From Anthracocystis setariae (lineage: Eukaryota > Basidiomycota > Ustilaginomycetes > Ustilaginales > Ustilaginaceae), in NCBI GenBank assembly GCA_928724745.1, contig CAKMXJ010000005.1:558001-622000 (forward strand): a stretch of DNA of 64,000 bases, given 5' to 3'. Shown piece by piece: positions 9,418-20,100 of the stretch. The translations under genes were made by a program, and so were the position numbers. The notes beneath the pieces were generated by a model. The model worked only from the letters and a program-made list of their open reading frames with translations, ran no database searches and was not told the DNA's origin. Each line of letters opens with the position of its first letter. Within the stretch, counting starts at the first letter, position 1.

Positions 9418-12400
9418 CTAGCAGAAATAAATCGAGTACTTCTCGGCTGGCACCTGTTTCAACGGAGCATAGTCCGAATCCGACCTGACGCTGATATCAA
9501 ACACATTGATCCCCCTCCTCGGCAGCAGTCTTACCTTGCAATAAGAGTACCCAATCGCCAGCTTCTCATCCTCTCCTTGTCCTTGCTCCTCCTCTCCATC
9601 TGCTGAATCCTCCAGCAAGGTTGGATCGATCTGATCATCCGCCGCGATCCACGACCCAATCGTCTGCTTCCCATTGAACCACAGCTCGGGCTGCCACGGC
9701 CAAGTCAGCGACTCGACCTCCTTTTCTTTCCCGCCCTCACCGTCTGCATTCGGCTTGTCCCCATTCGCTTCTGCACTTTTCACAGCCTGATCGCGATGAC
9801 CGATACCATTCGCAGCTGAATCGTACATCGACACATCACCATCCGCCAACGCTGGATCGATTGCACCCTCCCGCTCTTCCGCCTTGACCGTCACCTTGGC
9901 CTTGTCGCTCGCCTGCCTGTTCAGCATCCTCAGCGGGAACTCGATGGTGATGCTCGACGCATTCGGCGGGATCTGCAGTGTATGTTGTGTCGCAGTTCCA
10001 TTTTTGATCTCGACAGGCGCCACCGCCAAAGTCTGCCCATCCGGCGCCTCGACCTCGATTTCAATCGCAAAGTTGCTAATCAGCGGCATCCTCTCCTCCA
10101 ACCCCTCAAATGGCAACGGTGCCGCAGGTTCCGCTGGCAACACCGCCTCCTTCCGCTTGGCTGGCGAGACTGCTTCCGGCCCGGGCAACATACCCGATCC
10201 AAACGGCTGCGGTGTACTGGGCGGAAGCATCTGGTGACCGGGCGACGGCGAAAACCCCTGTTGCATCTGGAACTGCTGCTGTTGCAGGATCGCTGCTTGC
10301 TGTGCCGCCTGATGTTGTTGCTGTTGCTGTTGCTGCTGCTGCTGCTGCTGCTGCTGTTGTTGTTGTTGTTGTTGTTGTTCTTGTTGCTGACGCTGCTTGG
10401 CTTGTTGTCGCTGAAGCTCTTGCTGTTGTCTCTGCTGTTGCTGTTGTTGCTGCTGTTGCAAGTATAGTTGGTGGTGGAGTTGTTGCTGCTGGAGTAGCTG
10501 CTGTTGTTCCCATTGTGGAATAGGCTGGGCGGCAAGAGCTGCCTGTTGCTGCTGCTGCGTTATGTCCTCCTGTTGCTGTCGCAGAGCCTGCTTTCGCAGC
10601 ATCTCCTCATGTGCAGCAATGGCTGCTTGACGTGCAGCAGCTTCGTGCTTCTTGGGACGACCGGGACCCACACGACGCTCCAAGAACGGGTAAGGGTTGG
10701 AGCGACTCGGTGTGCCTTTGCCTGGCGGACGGCCGACCGGTCGACGGCTCTCCAGTGTGGCCATGGGTCGCATTGAAGGAGTGCCGGGCGATGCAGTGGG
10801 AGTCATGCCAGGGAACTGCATCGGTCGACCAGGAGTGCCGACCATGCCCATTCCAGGCATTCCCGGCATGTGTGCCATAGGTGACATGGAACCCGGCGTT
10901 GACATGGGTGGCGCCATCTGCATCGACATGGGCATTGACATGGGCATCGACATTGGCATCGAGCCTGGCGTTGGCATCATTCCGGGCGGCATGGAGACGG
11001 GCGTGCCCATCATTGGAGCAGGATTCGACAGCGCAGGCGAAGGCGAGCCGAGCACACTGGGTGATGGAGCAGGCAAGCCTGGCATTGCTGACAATGCCGG
11101 GGATCCTGCCAGCCCAGCAGAGCTAAGGCGCGCGTGTGAAGATGGTTCTGGACTCTGCGATGCGCCGCCCGCGCCCGAAGCCTTGGACACGATCATCTTG
11201 TACGCCGCCTTGTGCGCCTCAATGGTGCTATGCGCGGCCAGGTGCAATGGCAGAGCAGATTGTCTGACATCGTCCTTCTCCAGAGTGAACCCGTCCTGGA
11301 ACAGCGCAGGAATGGCTTCGCGTTCGAAATACTGTCGGATCTCTTGGGCGTCCTGCCAGATAGGCGTGTCAGGCGAGTAGAACGTCATGGCGTTGTTGAG
11401 CATCAGCTCGAGATCGGTAAAGAGCGCGTGTGCGTTGATGTAGATCTTCTCGTAAACGCGATGCTCGATATCTCTGAGGCAGATGGGCTTCTGAATCACC
11501 TGGTAGTACTCGGGCGCCTCGCGTCGAGAGGGAAGCGCATCAAAGTGGCGGACAAGAGGGTAGCCTCGAGTGCCCACAACGCGACGAAGGTCGTAGACAA
11601 GCTGGCGAAGCGTCGCTTTCAAACGTTTGCCACGCTTGCCAGGACGTTTGCGACCATCGAGAAGTCCGCCCTTGGTGAGCTTGGACGAGTTGGCGTCATT
11701 GTTGTCCCATTGATCGTTGTCATCGTCTCCATCCGCATCGGCGTCGTCGTCGTCTGCAGTGGAACTGGGTGTGCCGGCAGCGGTGTAGGGTTGTTGGCTT
11801 GTTTGACGAGCTGGCGTCGAAGGCAAGTCGGCTGCAGGGGGTTTCTGATTTTGAAGTTGTGGTTGAGTCGGCATTGACGGGACGGCTTCCTGGGGTTCAG
11901 CCTTTGCTTGGATTGACTCGCTCAGTTTCTGCTGCGACTTTGTCGAGCGGAGAGTGATGCGTTTGGACCGCGACGGTGTGGCCTCGGTATCCGGAGCATT
12001 TGCGGTTGATTCCGCCGCAGCGGGAGGATTGGCGCTCGGTTCGGGGAGACTTTCGACGATCTGAACATAGGTGATCTTGATGAGGCTATGCAGGTCTCTT
12101 CCCTTGCACCAAACAGGCGTGTCCCTCTGATTGTAGCGCTTTGCGTTGTTGCAGATGGTCTCGAAATCGTGCTTGACATCAGGAAGCGTTGCATAACTAC
12201 GATTGTCGAGCGTTTCCTGAATGTTGTCGAGTGACATGGGACGTTTGATGATCTCGTAGTAGTCTGGATACTCTTGAGCGTCGGGGAGCTCGAGGAACAT
12301 CTCGTGAAGCGGCGCGCCATCGGCCGGATCGATCGCTTCCATGACCACATCCATGAGCTTTTGACCGTACTCGGCAACCTGTTGCTCGGATAGACTGTTG

Positions 12401-12552
12401 ATCTTTCGTTCGATGGCACCCATTCCGACTGCATTGGACGAGGATGCGGGTGTTGCGGTGGCTGTGTCGTTGGCTGAAGCGTCGTTGCCTCTAAGGCGCT
12501 TTCGCGGACCTTGGACCATATTGGATGATTCCACACCGCTACGTCTCGACAT
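9418..12552 (-). CDS. RSC4: tandem bromodomain protein, RSC4-like chromatin remodelling subunit
   Basis: A single exon of 1044 residues from the ATG at 12552 (MSRRSG). Bromodomain 1 spans about residues 62-157 (YPDYYEIIKRPMSLDNI, ICNNAKRYNQ) and bromodomain 2 about 315-417 (APEYYQVIQKPICLRDI, MLNNAMTFYSPDTP). Both keep the acetyl-lysine Asn (NA in each). The middle is Pro/Met-rich with an (SMPM)n stretch, then AT-hook-like GRPPGKG and GPGRPKK motifs at about 607-631. A long Gln region follows at about 664-748. The C-terminal part (about 820-1044, ISNFAIEIEVEAPDG onward) resembles the conserved C-terminal domain of Rsc4/polybromo-type remodeller subunits. It likely reads acetylated histones within a SWI/SNF-type complex in the nucleus. 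The symbol is by domain order, not by alignment. Confidence 0.85.
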   Translation of the reverse strand: MSRRSGVESSNMVQGPRKRLRGNDASANDTATATPASSSNAVGMGAIERKINSLSEQQVAEYGQKLMDVVMEAIDPADGAPLHEMFLELPDAQEYPDYYEIIKRPMSLDNIQETLDNRSYATLPDVKHDFETICNNAKRYNQRDTPVWCKGRDLHSLIKITYVQIVESLPEPSANPPAAAESTANAPDTEATPSRSKRITLRSTKSQQKLSESIQAKAEPQEAVPSMPTQPQLQNQKPPAADLPSTPARQTSQQPYTAAGTPSSTADDDDADADGDDDNDQWDNNDANSSKLTKGGLLDGRKRPGKRGKRLKATLRQLVYDLRRVVGTRGYPLVRHFDALPSRREAPEYYQVIQKPICLRDIEHRVYEKIYINAHALFTDLELMLNNAMTFYSPDTPIWQDAQEIRQYFEREAIPALFQDGFTLEKDDVRQSALPLHLAAHSTIEAHKAAYKMIVSKASGAGGASQSPEPSSHARLSSAGLAGSPALSAMPGLPAPSPSVLGSPSPALSNPAPMMGTPVSMPPGMMPTPGSMPMSMPMSMPMSMQMAPPMSTPGSMSPMAHMPGMPGMGMVGTPGRPMQFPGMTPTASPGTPSMRPMATLESRRPVGRPPGKGTPSRSNPYPFLERRVGPGRPKKHEAAARQAAIAAHEEMLRKQALRQQQEDITQQQQQAALAAQPIPQWEQQQLLQQQQLHHQLYLQQQQQQQQQRQQQELQRQQAKQRQQQEQQQQQQQQQQQQQQQQQQQQQHQAAQQAAILQQQQFQMQQGFSPSPGHQMLPPSTPQPFGSGMLPGPEAVSPAKRKEAVLPAEPAAPLPFEGLEERMPLISNFAIEIEVEAPDGQTLAVAPVEIKNGTATQHTLQIPPNASSITIEFPLRMLNRQASDKAKVTVKAEEREGAIDPALADGDVSMYDSAANGIGHRDQAVKSAEANGDKPNADGEGGKEKEVESLTWPWQPELWFNGKQTIGSWIAADDQIDPTLLEDSADGEEEQGQGEDEKLAIGYSYCKVRLLPRRGINVFDISVRSDSDYAPLKQVPAEKYSIYFC
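10308..10560 (-). repeat. CAG/CAA repeat encoding polyglutamine
   Basis: Interrupted CTG/TTG on the plus strand (CAG/CAA on the coding strand) gives runs of Gln inside the bromodomain gene. The purest part is about 10310-10380. Codon mixing suggests the tract is partly stabilised, but length variation between strains is expected. Confidence 0.9.
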
Positions 12553-13628
12553 GGTTGAGGAAAAATGTGTGTGAGTGAGCCGAGAGAGGGTACAGTAAAG
12601 GTGGGTTGTGCAGTGCTGCTGCTGCCAGTGGTGCTCTTTGCGCGTCGAGCTGAGCTCACGTCGGCTCTGCACTCGACGGAGAGACCGAGAAAGAGGGAAA
12701 GGCGGGCTCGTTCCGTCGCTGCTATGAGTTTAACGAGGGCCTGTGCAGCCTTGCCGAATGACTGCGGAGTCGAGTCGGTAGAGCCGAAGACGCGCAGCCG
12801 CAGATACTCAGGAGGAGTTGGGTGATAGGCTTCGTGAGAACTTGTTGCAATGACGGTAGAACCAAGGTCGTAGCTAGGCTCAGTTGCACGAGACTGATGC
12901 GGGCGTCCCACCAAAGGCGGCGTGTCGTGCCTGCCTTACGTGTGCCGATGTCTACCACTATGTAGCGTAGTTGTAGCGTAGTTGGAACGAGGCAAGTTCC
13001 GTTGTCTGTCAGATCTCCGCAGTGTAGCGCGTTCTCCCATGGGCTGACGAAGACAAGGAAATCTTGCGTTCGCGACTCGCGAGAAAGGAGTCTCAGCGCG
13101 CAGAGAGCCTCCCGCGTGCGATCGGTTGCATCGGCTGGAACAAACTTCCAGTAGTCAAATCGGGTTAGATCTCAGAAGAAATCGAGAGCGACGCGACTAC
13201 AATGGACGATCTAACGTTTTGAAATTTGGAAAAAGAGTGTCGGAGGCAATTTGGTAAAAGAGGTCTGAGAACACAGCCCTCACAGCCCTACGAGCTTTGT
13301 CTGCGGTATTAGAGTTGCCTCATTAAATTCCACGCGCACTGCCAGGGGCTCAGACCACCTTTCCGCGTGGAAACGCGCAACCTTCAGCTGCAACGATGCA
13401 CACCAAGCTGTTTTTACGACCATCATCTTGGATCAACGTCTGCTACGCTTCTGTCCCACGCCATTCGCTCATAGCGACACAGCTTCTCGAGCCTAGCTTC
13501 AGGCACACATCAGATCAGCGCGGACCTTCCCGACCAACCCGATTTTGATCAGTCAATAGCTGCAACAGCACCTTTCGAGGCGGTTGAGTTGTCTTGAACC
13601 TCGGCTCTCTTCCATCCAGCTAGCCAAG
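12553..13628. promoter_or_regulatory. divergent promoter region, bromodomain gene / SCAMP
   Basis: About 1.1 kb between divergent genes. No additional gene or RNA was seen. The SCAMP start has a CAAGATGG context. Confidence 0.4.
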
Positions 13629-14501
13629 ATGGCGCCCGCCGACCCTTTTGCGGATCGCAATGCGCTCGATGCCAATCCATTCGCTGATCCTTCGGTGCAA
13701 GGCGCACTGAGCGACTCTTCCCGCATGTACGCCGGTGCCGAAGATGACACAACATCGACCTACAAGGCTACACGAGCCAACGACGATATTCCATCCACGC
13801 GCGCCGAAGCTGACCGTTACGACGAACTGCGCCGTAGAGAAGAAGAGCTCGCAAGACGTGAGAGAGATCTCGAGAATCGCGCGGCGCACATCCAGAAACA
13901 CGGTCGCAACAACTGGCCTTTCTTCTACCCTTTGATCTACCACGATATCGAAGCCGAGATCCCGCCTGATTCGCAGCCGATCATGCAAAACTTGTACAAG
14001 CTATGGCTGCTGTTGGTGGCGACGCTGATCGTCAACATGGTTGCGTGTATCTTTTTGCTCGTCCAGGGCGCGAGCGATGGTGGGAAGGATATGATCTCCG
14101 GCATCGTTTACTTGCCCGTGATTACAGTGACTAGCTTCCTTCTCTGGTACAGACCGATCTACAACGGGCTGATGAAGGAACATTCGCTGTTCTTTTACGT
14201 CTACTTTATCTTTGCCGGCTTCCATCTCGCGTTTTCGGTGTACGTGTTCCTTGGCATCCCATCGACAGGGTCAGCAGGGTTGATCAACACCATCCAGGCT
14301 TTCGCCGGCGGCAGACTTGTGGCCGGTATCCTTGGATGTGTCGCGACAGCAGGATTCGGTCTGCAAGGACTGGGTAACTTGTGGTACTACAGGTTAATCT
14401 GGAAGCACAACAACGAGAAGGGTCACACATTTGCCCAGGCCAAGAACGAGTTGGCGACACATGGTATGAAGGCGTACTTTACCAGAGGCTCGCAGGTATG
14501 A
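13629..14501 (+). CDS. secretory carrier-associated membrane protein (SCAMP)
   Basis: A single exon of 290 residues. The N-terminal tail has DPF and NPF motifs (NPFADPS near residue 17), which in this family bind EH-domain endocytic proteins. It is followed by a charged coiled coil of the ELRRREEELARRERDL type at about 68-90. Four hydrophobic spans follow: LYKLWLLLVATLIVNM, MISGIVYLPVITVTSF, LFFYVYFIFAGFHLAF and RLVAGILGCVATAGFG. The short TM2-TM3 loop with LLWYRPIYNGLM is the family's amphipathic segment. This order and length match SCAMPs, which act in post-Golgi and endosomal membrane recycling. I used the second ATG at 13629 because it directly precedes the conserved DPF tail; an in-frame ATG 45 bp upstream is possible. 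Confidence 0.9.
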   Translation: MAPADPFADRNALDANPFADPSVQGALSDSSRMYAGAEDDTTSTYKATRANDDIPSTRAEADRYDELRRREEELARRERDLENRAAHIQKHGRNNWPFFYPLIYHDIEAEIPPDSQPIMQNLYKLWLLLVATLIVNMVACIFLLVQGASDGGKDMISGIVYLPVITVTSFLLWYRPIYNGLMKEHSLFFYVYFIFAGFHLAFSVYVFLGIPSTGSAGLINTIQAFAGGRLVAGILGCVATAGFGLQGLGNLWYYRLIWKHNNEKGHTFAQAKNELATHGMKAYFTRGSQV

Positions 14502-15395
14502 TGTGAAGACGCTCGTACCAGAGACCCTTTTCCGCTATTCTACATCGATCAAAGGATCAGGCGAGGAGCAGCAGATCACAAGGCTTCAGCTTGCGTTGTC
14601 CAGCCGGAACCCAAGACTCTGTCGATGTTAACTTGTTGTGCAAGCAGCACCGCACCCTCCTGAGATTTCCAATACTTGGCTCGCTATGTACTCTGACGAA
14701 ATGTAACGCACCTATTGCCGACTCACTTGGCTCGGTCTTGCCTTGTCTTGTCTTGGCATTGAGCACCTTTTGGGAATCTAGGCTCTCGCAGTCAAGAAGC
14801 AATCATGATGAGTCTAATCGTTGCGATGCGTTTCGGTCGGAATGCCGTGAGAAAATTGAGAATCATGTTAGCTCGAGGCTACCGAACAAGCTCTTTAATG
14901 GGGCATACGGGAGCTTGGTAGTAGTGTCAAGGTGGGAATGCCTCAGAGAAGGCATTCCAATCTTCTTGAAAATGCGCAAATTGAAATGGACGCCAGTGGA
15001 ATGTGAATACTGTAAGACTGTAGTGTGGCATTTTGCTGGCGAAACTGAGTTCGTGGAATACAAAAATACAATTATTAATACTTAATTTTGGATTTGGGGC
15101 GTTGGGTTGCATTTCAGATTGTGCGCTGCGTGTGTGCGCGTGCATTTCAACTAGAAGCTAGCAGCAGCAGCAGCAGCAGCGACGCATGAGCCAGCCAGCC
15201 AACCAACCAGCCAGCCAGACTCGTTACTTGATTTCCAGTCCAAGTTCACCTCGCTCATCATCTTCCAACACAACATCCTCATCGGCTCGTTTCCGCTTCG
15301 ACGTCTGCTTCGTCTTTCCCTGGCACTTTGTCGATCTTGTCCTTTCTCAAGGGCGTAGCTGAAATCTCGGCGCTTATTTCTTTCGAGTCGCAAAG
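14502..15395. other. intergenic, septin promoter side
   Basis: About 900 bp between two plus-strand genes. It contains a CAG-type run at 15161-15180 and a GCCA/ACCA repeat near 15185-15220 shortly before the septin. No gene was recognised. Confidence 0.4.
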
Positions 15396-16364
15396 ATGGC
15401 GGCAGTTCTCAAGTCCGACCAGGACCACACGCCTTTGCAGGCGTACGTTGGATTTGACTCGATCACCAAGCAGATCGAGTCGAAGCTGCTCAAGCGTGGC
15501 TTCCAATTCAACGTCATGGTTGTGGGTCAGACTGGACTGGGCAAATCGACGTTGATCAACACGCTGTTCGCCGCGCACCTGATCGACACCAAGGGCCGAT
15601 TCGCTGCGGATGAAGTGGTTCGTCAGACCACCGAGATCCACCCTGTCTCGCACGTGATTGTGGAAAACGGCGTCAAGCTTCGTCTCAACATCGTCGACAC
15701 TCCCGGTTACGGTGATCAGGTCAACAACGAGGGATGCTGGGATCCCATCATCAAGTACATCAAGGACCAACACTCGGCATATCTCAGGAAGGAACTTACC
15801 GCGATGAGGGACAGGTACATCACCGACACGCGCATCCATTGCTGTCTGTTCTTTATCAACCCGACGGGACATGGTCTGCGTCCGATCGACGTGACGGTGA
15901 TGAAGAAGCTGTCGGATGTGGTCAATGTGGTGCCCGTGATTGCCAAGTCGGACAGTTTGACGATGGACGAGCGCGATCTGTTCAAGGAGAGGATCCGCGC
16001 TGAAATGACGTACAACAATATCCGTGTTTATCCCTTCGATAATGATGATTACGAGGAGGAGGAGCGCGAGCTGAACGAACGGATTCGCACTTTGATCCCG
16101 TTCGCCGTGGTTGGGTCCGAAAAAACGGTGGTCGTGGATGGAAAACAAGTGAGGGGTAGGAAGAATAGGTACGGCGTGGTGAATGTGGAGAATGAGAGTC
16201 ACTGCGAGTTTACGCATCTGCGTAACTTTTTGACAAGAACTCATCTTCAGGATCTCATCGAGACTACGGCGCAGATCCACTACGAGGCGTTTAGGAGTAA
16301 GCAATTGCTTGCGCTCAAGGAGAGTTCTAGTAAGCAGCAGCAACAGCAGTCTCAGCCTCATTGA
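15396..16364 (+). CDS. CDC10: septin, Cdc10 type
   Basis: A single exon of 322 residues. The septin GTPase motifs are intact: GQTGLGKST (G1, about 44-52), DTPGYGD (G3, about 100) and AKSD (G4, about 183). The start YVGFDSITKQIESKLLKRG matches the polybasic N-terminal segment of Cdc10. The protein lacks the C-terminal coiled coil of other septins and ends soon after the SUE (KNRYGVVNVENESHCEF) in a short Gln-rich tail, also as in Cdc10. It assembles into hetero-oligomeric septin filaments at the bud neck, septa and hyphal tips. The ATG at 15396 has the context AAGATGGC. Its 3' end faces that of the TOR gene. Confidence 0.92.
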   Translation: MAAVLKSDQDHTPLQAYVGFDSITKQIESKLLKRGFQFNVMVVGQTGLGKSTLINTLFAAHLIDTKGRFAADEVVRQTTEIHPVSHVIVENGVKLRLNIVDTPGYGDQVNNEGCWDPIIKYIKDQHSAYLRKELTAMRDRYITDTRIHCCLFFINPTGHGLRPIDVTVMKKLSDVVNVVPVIAKSDSLTMDERDLFKERIRAEMTYNNIRVYPFDNDDYEEEERELNERIRTLIPFAVVGSEKTVVVDGKQVRGRKNRYGVVNVENESHCEFTHLRNFLTRTHLQDLIETTAQIHYEAFRSKQLLALKESSSKQQQQQSQPH

Positions 16365-17149
16365 ACAGGGAGGGTGGGGAGGTTGGTTCCGGAATGTCCG
16401 GACGAGGTTCAGTAAGAGTGATGTAAACTTTTTCGTTGCCTTTTTTTTTTTTTGGCTTTTTGTGTGTGTGGTTGAAAGGGATCGGATTGTGTGTGTGTGT
16501 GTGTGTGGCAAGTGGATGATGGGTGTGGAGCTGTGGTGGAAGCGTGGGGGGGAGTGGGTTTTGTGCAAAGGCGTTGATTGGGTTTGAGGGTTGAGGCGGG
16601 ATGGGTCGACTGTGCGTAGCTTGTGGTCTCTGGATACTCTTGCAGGCTATGTGAACGGGTTTGTTTGGAAGAGATTCGAGAGGAGACCAATGCAGCTCAA
16701 CAACAGCAAAAACATCAACAACAAGAAAAAGACCCAAGGTTGGACGCTAGTGCGTCGACAGATCGTCCTCATCGGAAGAAGAGAGGACTGGTGGCTGACA
16801 CACACACACAGACACACACACACACACACACACACATGCACTTCCCATTCACCTTGCTCGCTCGCTCGCTCTAAGGTAATACGACACAGCTCACCATCCG
16901 CAGTGAAGAGATCAAAACGTGGTTGCCCACCGGCTACAAACCCCTCTTCCTGCCGTCATCCATCGGTCCATGCACCGGATCTGAACAGTACCACCTTGGC
17001 AAGGCTATCGCGCAAACCGGTAAACCATCTGAGGCGTTCCAACAAAGTCATCCTCCCCACTCTGACCAAAAAAAAAGCAACTCTACTCGAACAAGCATAA
17101 CATTTGCCGTGACAATACATCGTGAAAAAAAGTAAAGTAAACCCTCCTC
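16365..17149. repeat. convergent intergenic region with GT and CA microsatellites
   Basis: It lies between the 3' ends of septin and TOR. It has a T run at about 16440-16453, a GT repeat at about 16488-16507 and a CA repeat at about 16798-16836 with one GA interruption. No gene was recognised. Confidence 0.8.
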
Positions 17150-20100
17150 CTACCAGAACGAACACCAACCGACAAACGCCACACACAGATTCTCCTTGCT
17201 CGTCGCATCTGCCACGAGCCTCTCGATCTGTGCCGCCACCGACAAGCTCTCGTTCGGATTGTAATCCCTTCCACTGAGCTTGTTCTGAATTCTCCTAACC
17301 ACTTCGAGTGCTCTCTGGTTTCGCATATCCCCACCTTCTCCCTGTCCTCCCCCGCCATTACCCCCGGCTGTTGTTGCCGCTGCAACTGCGCCTCCCCCCA
17401 CTCCACCTGTTACGCCTACGTTGCCTCCACCAACAGCACTGTTACCGGCGGCGGACGCCTCATTTTCCTGCGCATCGGGCGCCCGGTTCTGCTCAGCATC
17501 ATCTGCAACCAACCTCCACGAGATGAGCGGATCATGTACAAACGCCTCCAACAGCGCAAGCACCGACTCCTTATTATCGCGCAACACCCTCATCGTATTC
17601 TCCGCCGTCACCTTAAACGTACCCTTGATGCCACCCACCTCCATAGCATTCACCAACATGCGCGTCAGTCGGAACGGCACCTTTTCCGGGAACTTGGGCC
17701 GGTGGCATGCGATCTCGAAACAGTCGCCAAAGTCAATGTGGATGATCTGCCCCGTCCATCGATCCAGCAGCAGGTTCGACGGATGTCGGTCACCCAAGCC
17801 CAGGATGTAGCCGGCCACGCTGGAAACCGCAATAGAGCGCGTATACGCAAGACGTCGCTCGAGCCACGATTCCGAGTTGCGCGACTTGAGCCACAGCACC
17901 CGGTACAGATCCTGCCCCGGCGTGTTGTCGAGCGCATACTCAAACACCTCGACCTTCTGCATCAGCGTCAGGTGGTCGTAGTCCGGCGCCATCTGCAGCA
18001 TCAGACGATGCTCGACGTTGAGCAGGATTTTGTGCTGCTCTCGGAACTCCTTGATGAGCACGTGCAGCGTGTCTGTATTCTCGACCCAGCCCAACATGCC
18101 CGTATTCGGCGACAGCGGGATAACGGGGAACCGCCGGATCTCCAGCCGACGCTTGTAACTTTCCGAATCGATCGACAGCAGCGTGTTCACCAATCCGAAC
18201 AGCTGCATGACACGCTCATCCTGTCGCAAGTCCTCGTGACCCTTGAGCAAATACTGGTAGGTCTTGCCGTCCGAGCCTTTCATCTTGAGACGTCGCGGAT
18301 GCTGTTTCGATGCAATGACGAGGACGATCTGCTCGAAGCGCGTGATGCAGACGATCGGCTTGCCAGATTGGTACGTGCCGGGCACTGCCAGCTCGAGATC
18401 GCGCATGGCGAGCAGCTTCGGCGAGACGTACTGCAGATCCAGCTGCACCGAGTTGCCCGCCGGCATGCTCTTGGCGACCTTCTTGAACACGTGGTAGTAG
18501 AGATCCCACGCCTGGTTGAGGTCCGAGATGTCGCCGTACTGGCGGTACCTACGTCCGCACTCTCTGGCCTCGGCGAGGTCGCGGCCGTGCGTTTGAGCAA
18601 ACGACGTCTCGCGCAGCGTCTCGGGTCCTTTCTCGAGCGCATCGTGCAGGGGCTCGAGCGTAGCAAACATGGCATCGATGTTGTGTTCGGTAAAGTAGAG
18701 TCTCGAAGCTTCCTCGAGTCCCTCGTGCCACATCTCGTGCCACAGGATAGCGACACGGATGAGCTCGTTCGAGACCAGCAGCGCCTGCTCGACAAGGACG
18801 GGCGAGTGCTCGCGCACGTTGTCCATGATACCCATCGCTGCCTCGATGCGCATGCGACTGGGAGATTTGGCAGCGACGGTCAATGGGTACACCAACGCTT
18901 GTGGATGCGCCAGACCTACATCCGACAGCAAGTTGTGGATCAGCCTACGAACACGTGGCGATGGCGCAGTGATACGCGCAATGATCTGCGGAATCACTTC
19001 GAGCCACGTGTCCACGATCACACTCGCAAAGCCCTCGCTCACCGCCTGCGACACGTCTTCCTGATGACCGTACTTGAACCACAACGTCAACAGGCGCAAC
19101 GTGTCCTGCAACGAGTTACCGCTGGCTAGCGCAATTGAGCGGAAGAATCCTTGCACCGACGGCACAATGCTCGCCGCGATCATCTGAGGTGTGATCTGCT
19201 CGTTCCTCTCCTCGTGATGCGAGATGATCTCGAAGTTGGCCAACGCCCAGGCATGCCATGCCTTATACCAGTTCCGATCGAGCTCGGTCGCCCTCCGGTA
19301 ACTTTCGATGACATTGCTGTTGTCATCCGTAACCCAGTTCTCGCGCAGCGACATCTGCCATTCACCCTGCTTGAAATAGCATCGCGCAAGCAACCTTGCA
19401 AACTCACCAAGACGAGGCGAGGACTGCCAGTCCTGACTTGCGAGGTTTCCATGCTCATCAGCTGCATGCGCTCCCAGATCTTCCGCCAGGTTGAGCGTGA
19501 AGTCTTGCAAGTAACCGAGCGATTCAAGTCTAGCGCCCGAGGCCCACATGAACTTGAGATGGGCGTAGATGACCGGAGGCGGTGCGCGTGGTCCTACCTG
19601 CCTTGGATCGGCATTCAGGCGGTCAGGTCCCAACAGTGAGTTGAGCGTCTTCTCGGCCAACACCATGCGGCCGGACTTGCGGCAGAGATTGGCGAACTTG
19701 ATCCAAGTATGTGTATCATCCGCAGGCGTAAGCACGATCGATCGAACCGACAGAATGCGCTGCCACACCTCGACTTCCGGTTGACAACCTTTCAGTCGCT
19801 TCATCCACGTCGATCGAATCGTTGCCTGACGATCAGGCTGCTCCTTGTAATCGAGCTTGTACGCCAAAGCTTCTTCCAGCTCGGACAGCATCTGGGTGCG
19901 GACCATCAGATCGTACGCTCGACCGTAGCTCTCACTGATGAGGGCGGTGAGCTCCGAGTCGAGCGACTCGCGTGCTTTGGCGATCTGCTTGTTGGCCGCG
20001 GCTCGCTGCGATCGATGTGTGTGCAAGATGGCACGGTAGAAGGAACGTTCAGACGAGTCGGAACGCATGGCAGAGATGTAGTCGTCCATGGTATCCCATT

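Noticed and set aside
15279..16568. Open frame of 429 codons on the minus strand over the septin
   Set aside because: It is the shadow of the septin gene, extended into simple repeats.
16488..16836. GT and CA repeats near the septin and TOR ends considered as a CRISPR or other array
   Set aside because: They are plain dinucleotide microsatellites without spacers.
17534..19129. Long open frame of 531 codons on the plus strand
   Set aside because: It is antisense to the TOR kinase gene and has no domain. Long antisense frames are expected opposite such a biased coding sequence.
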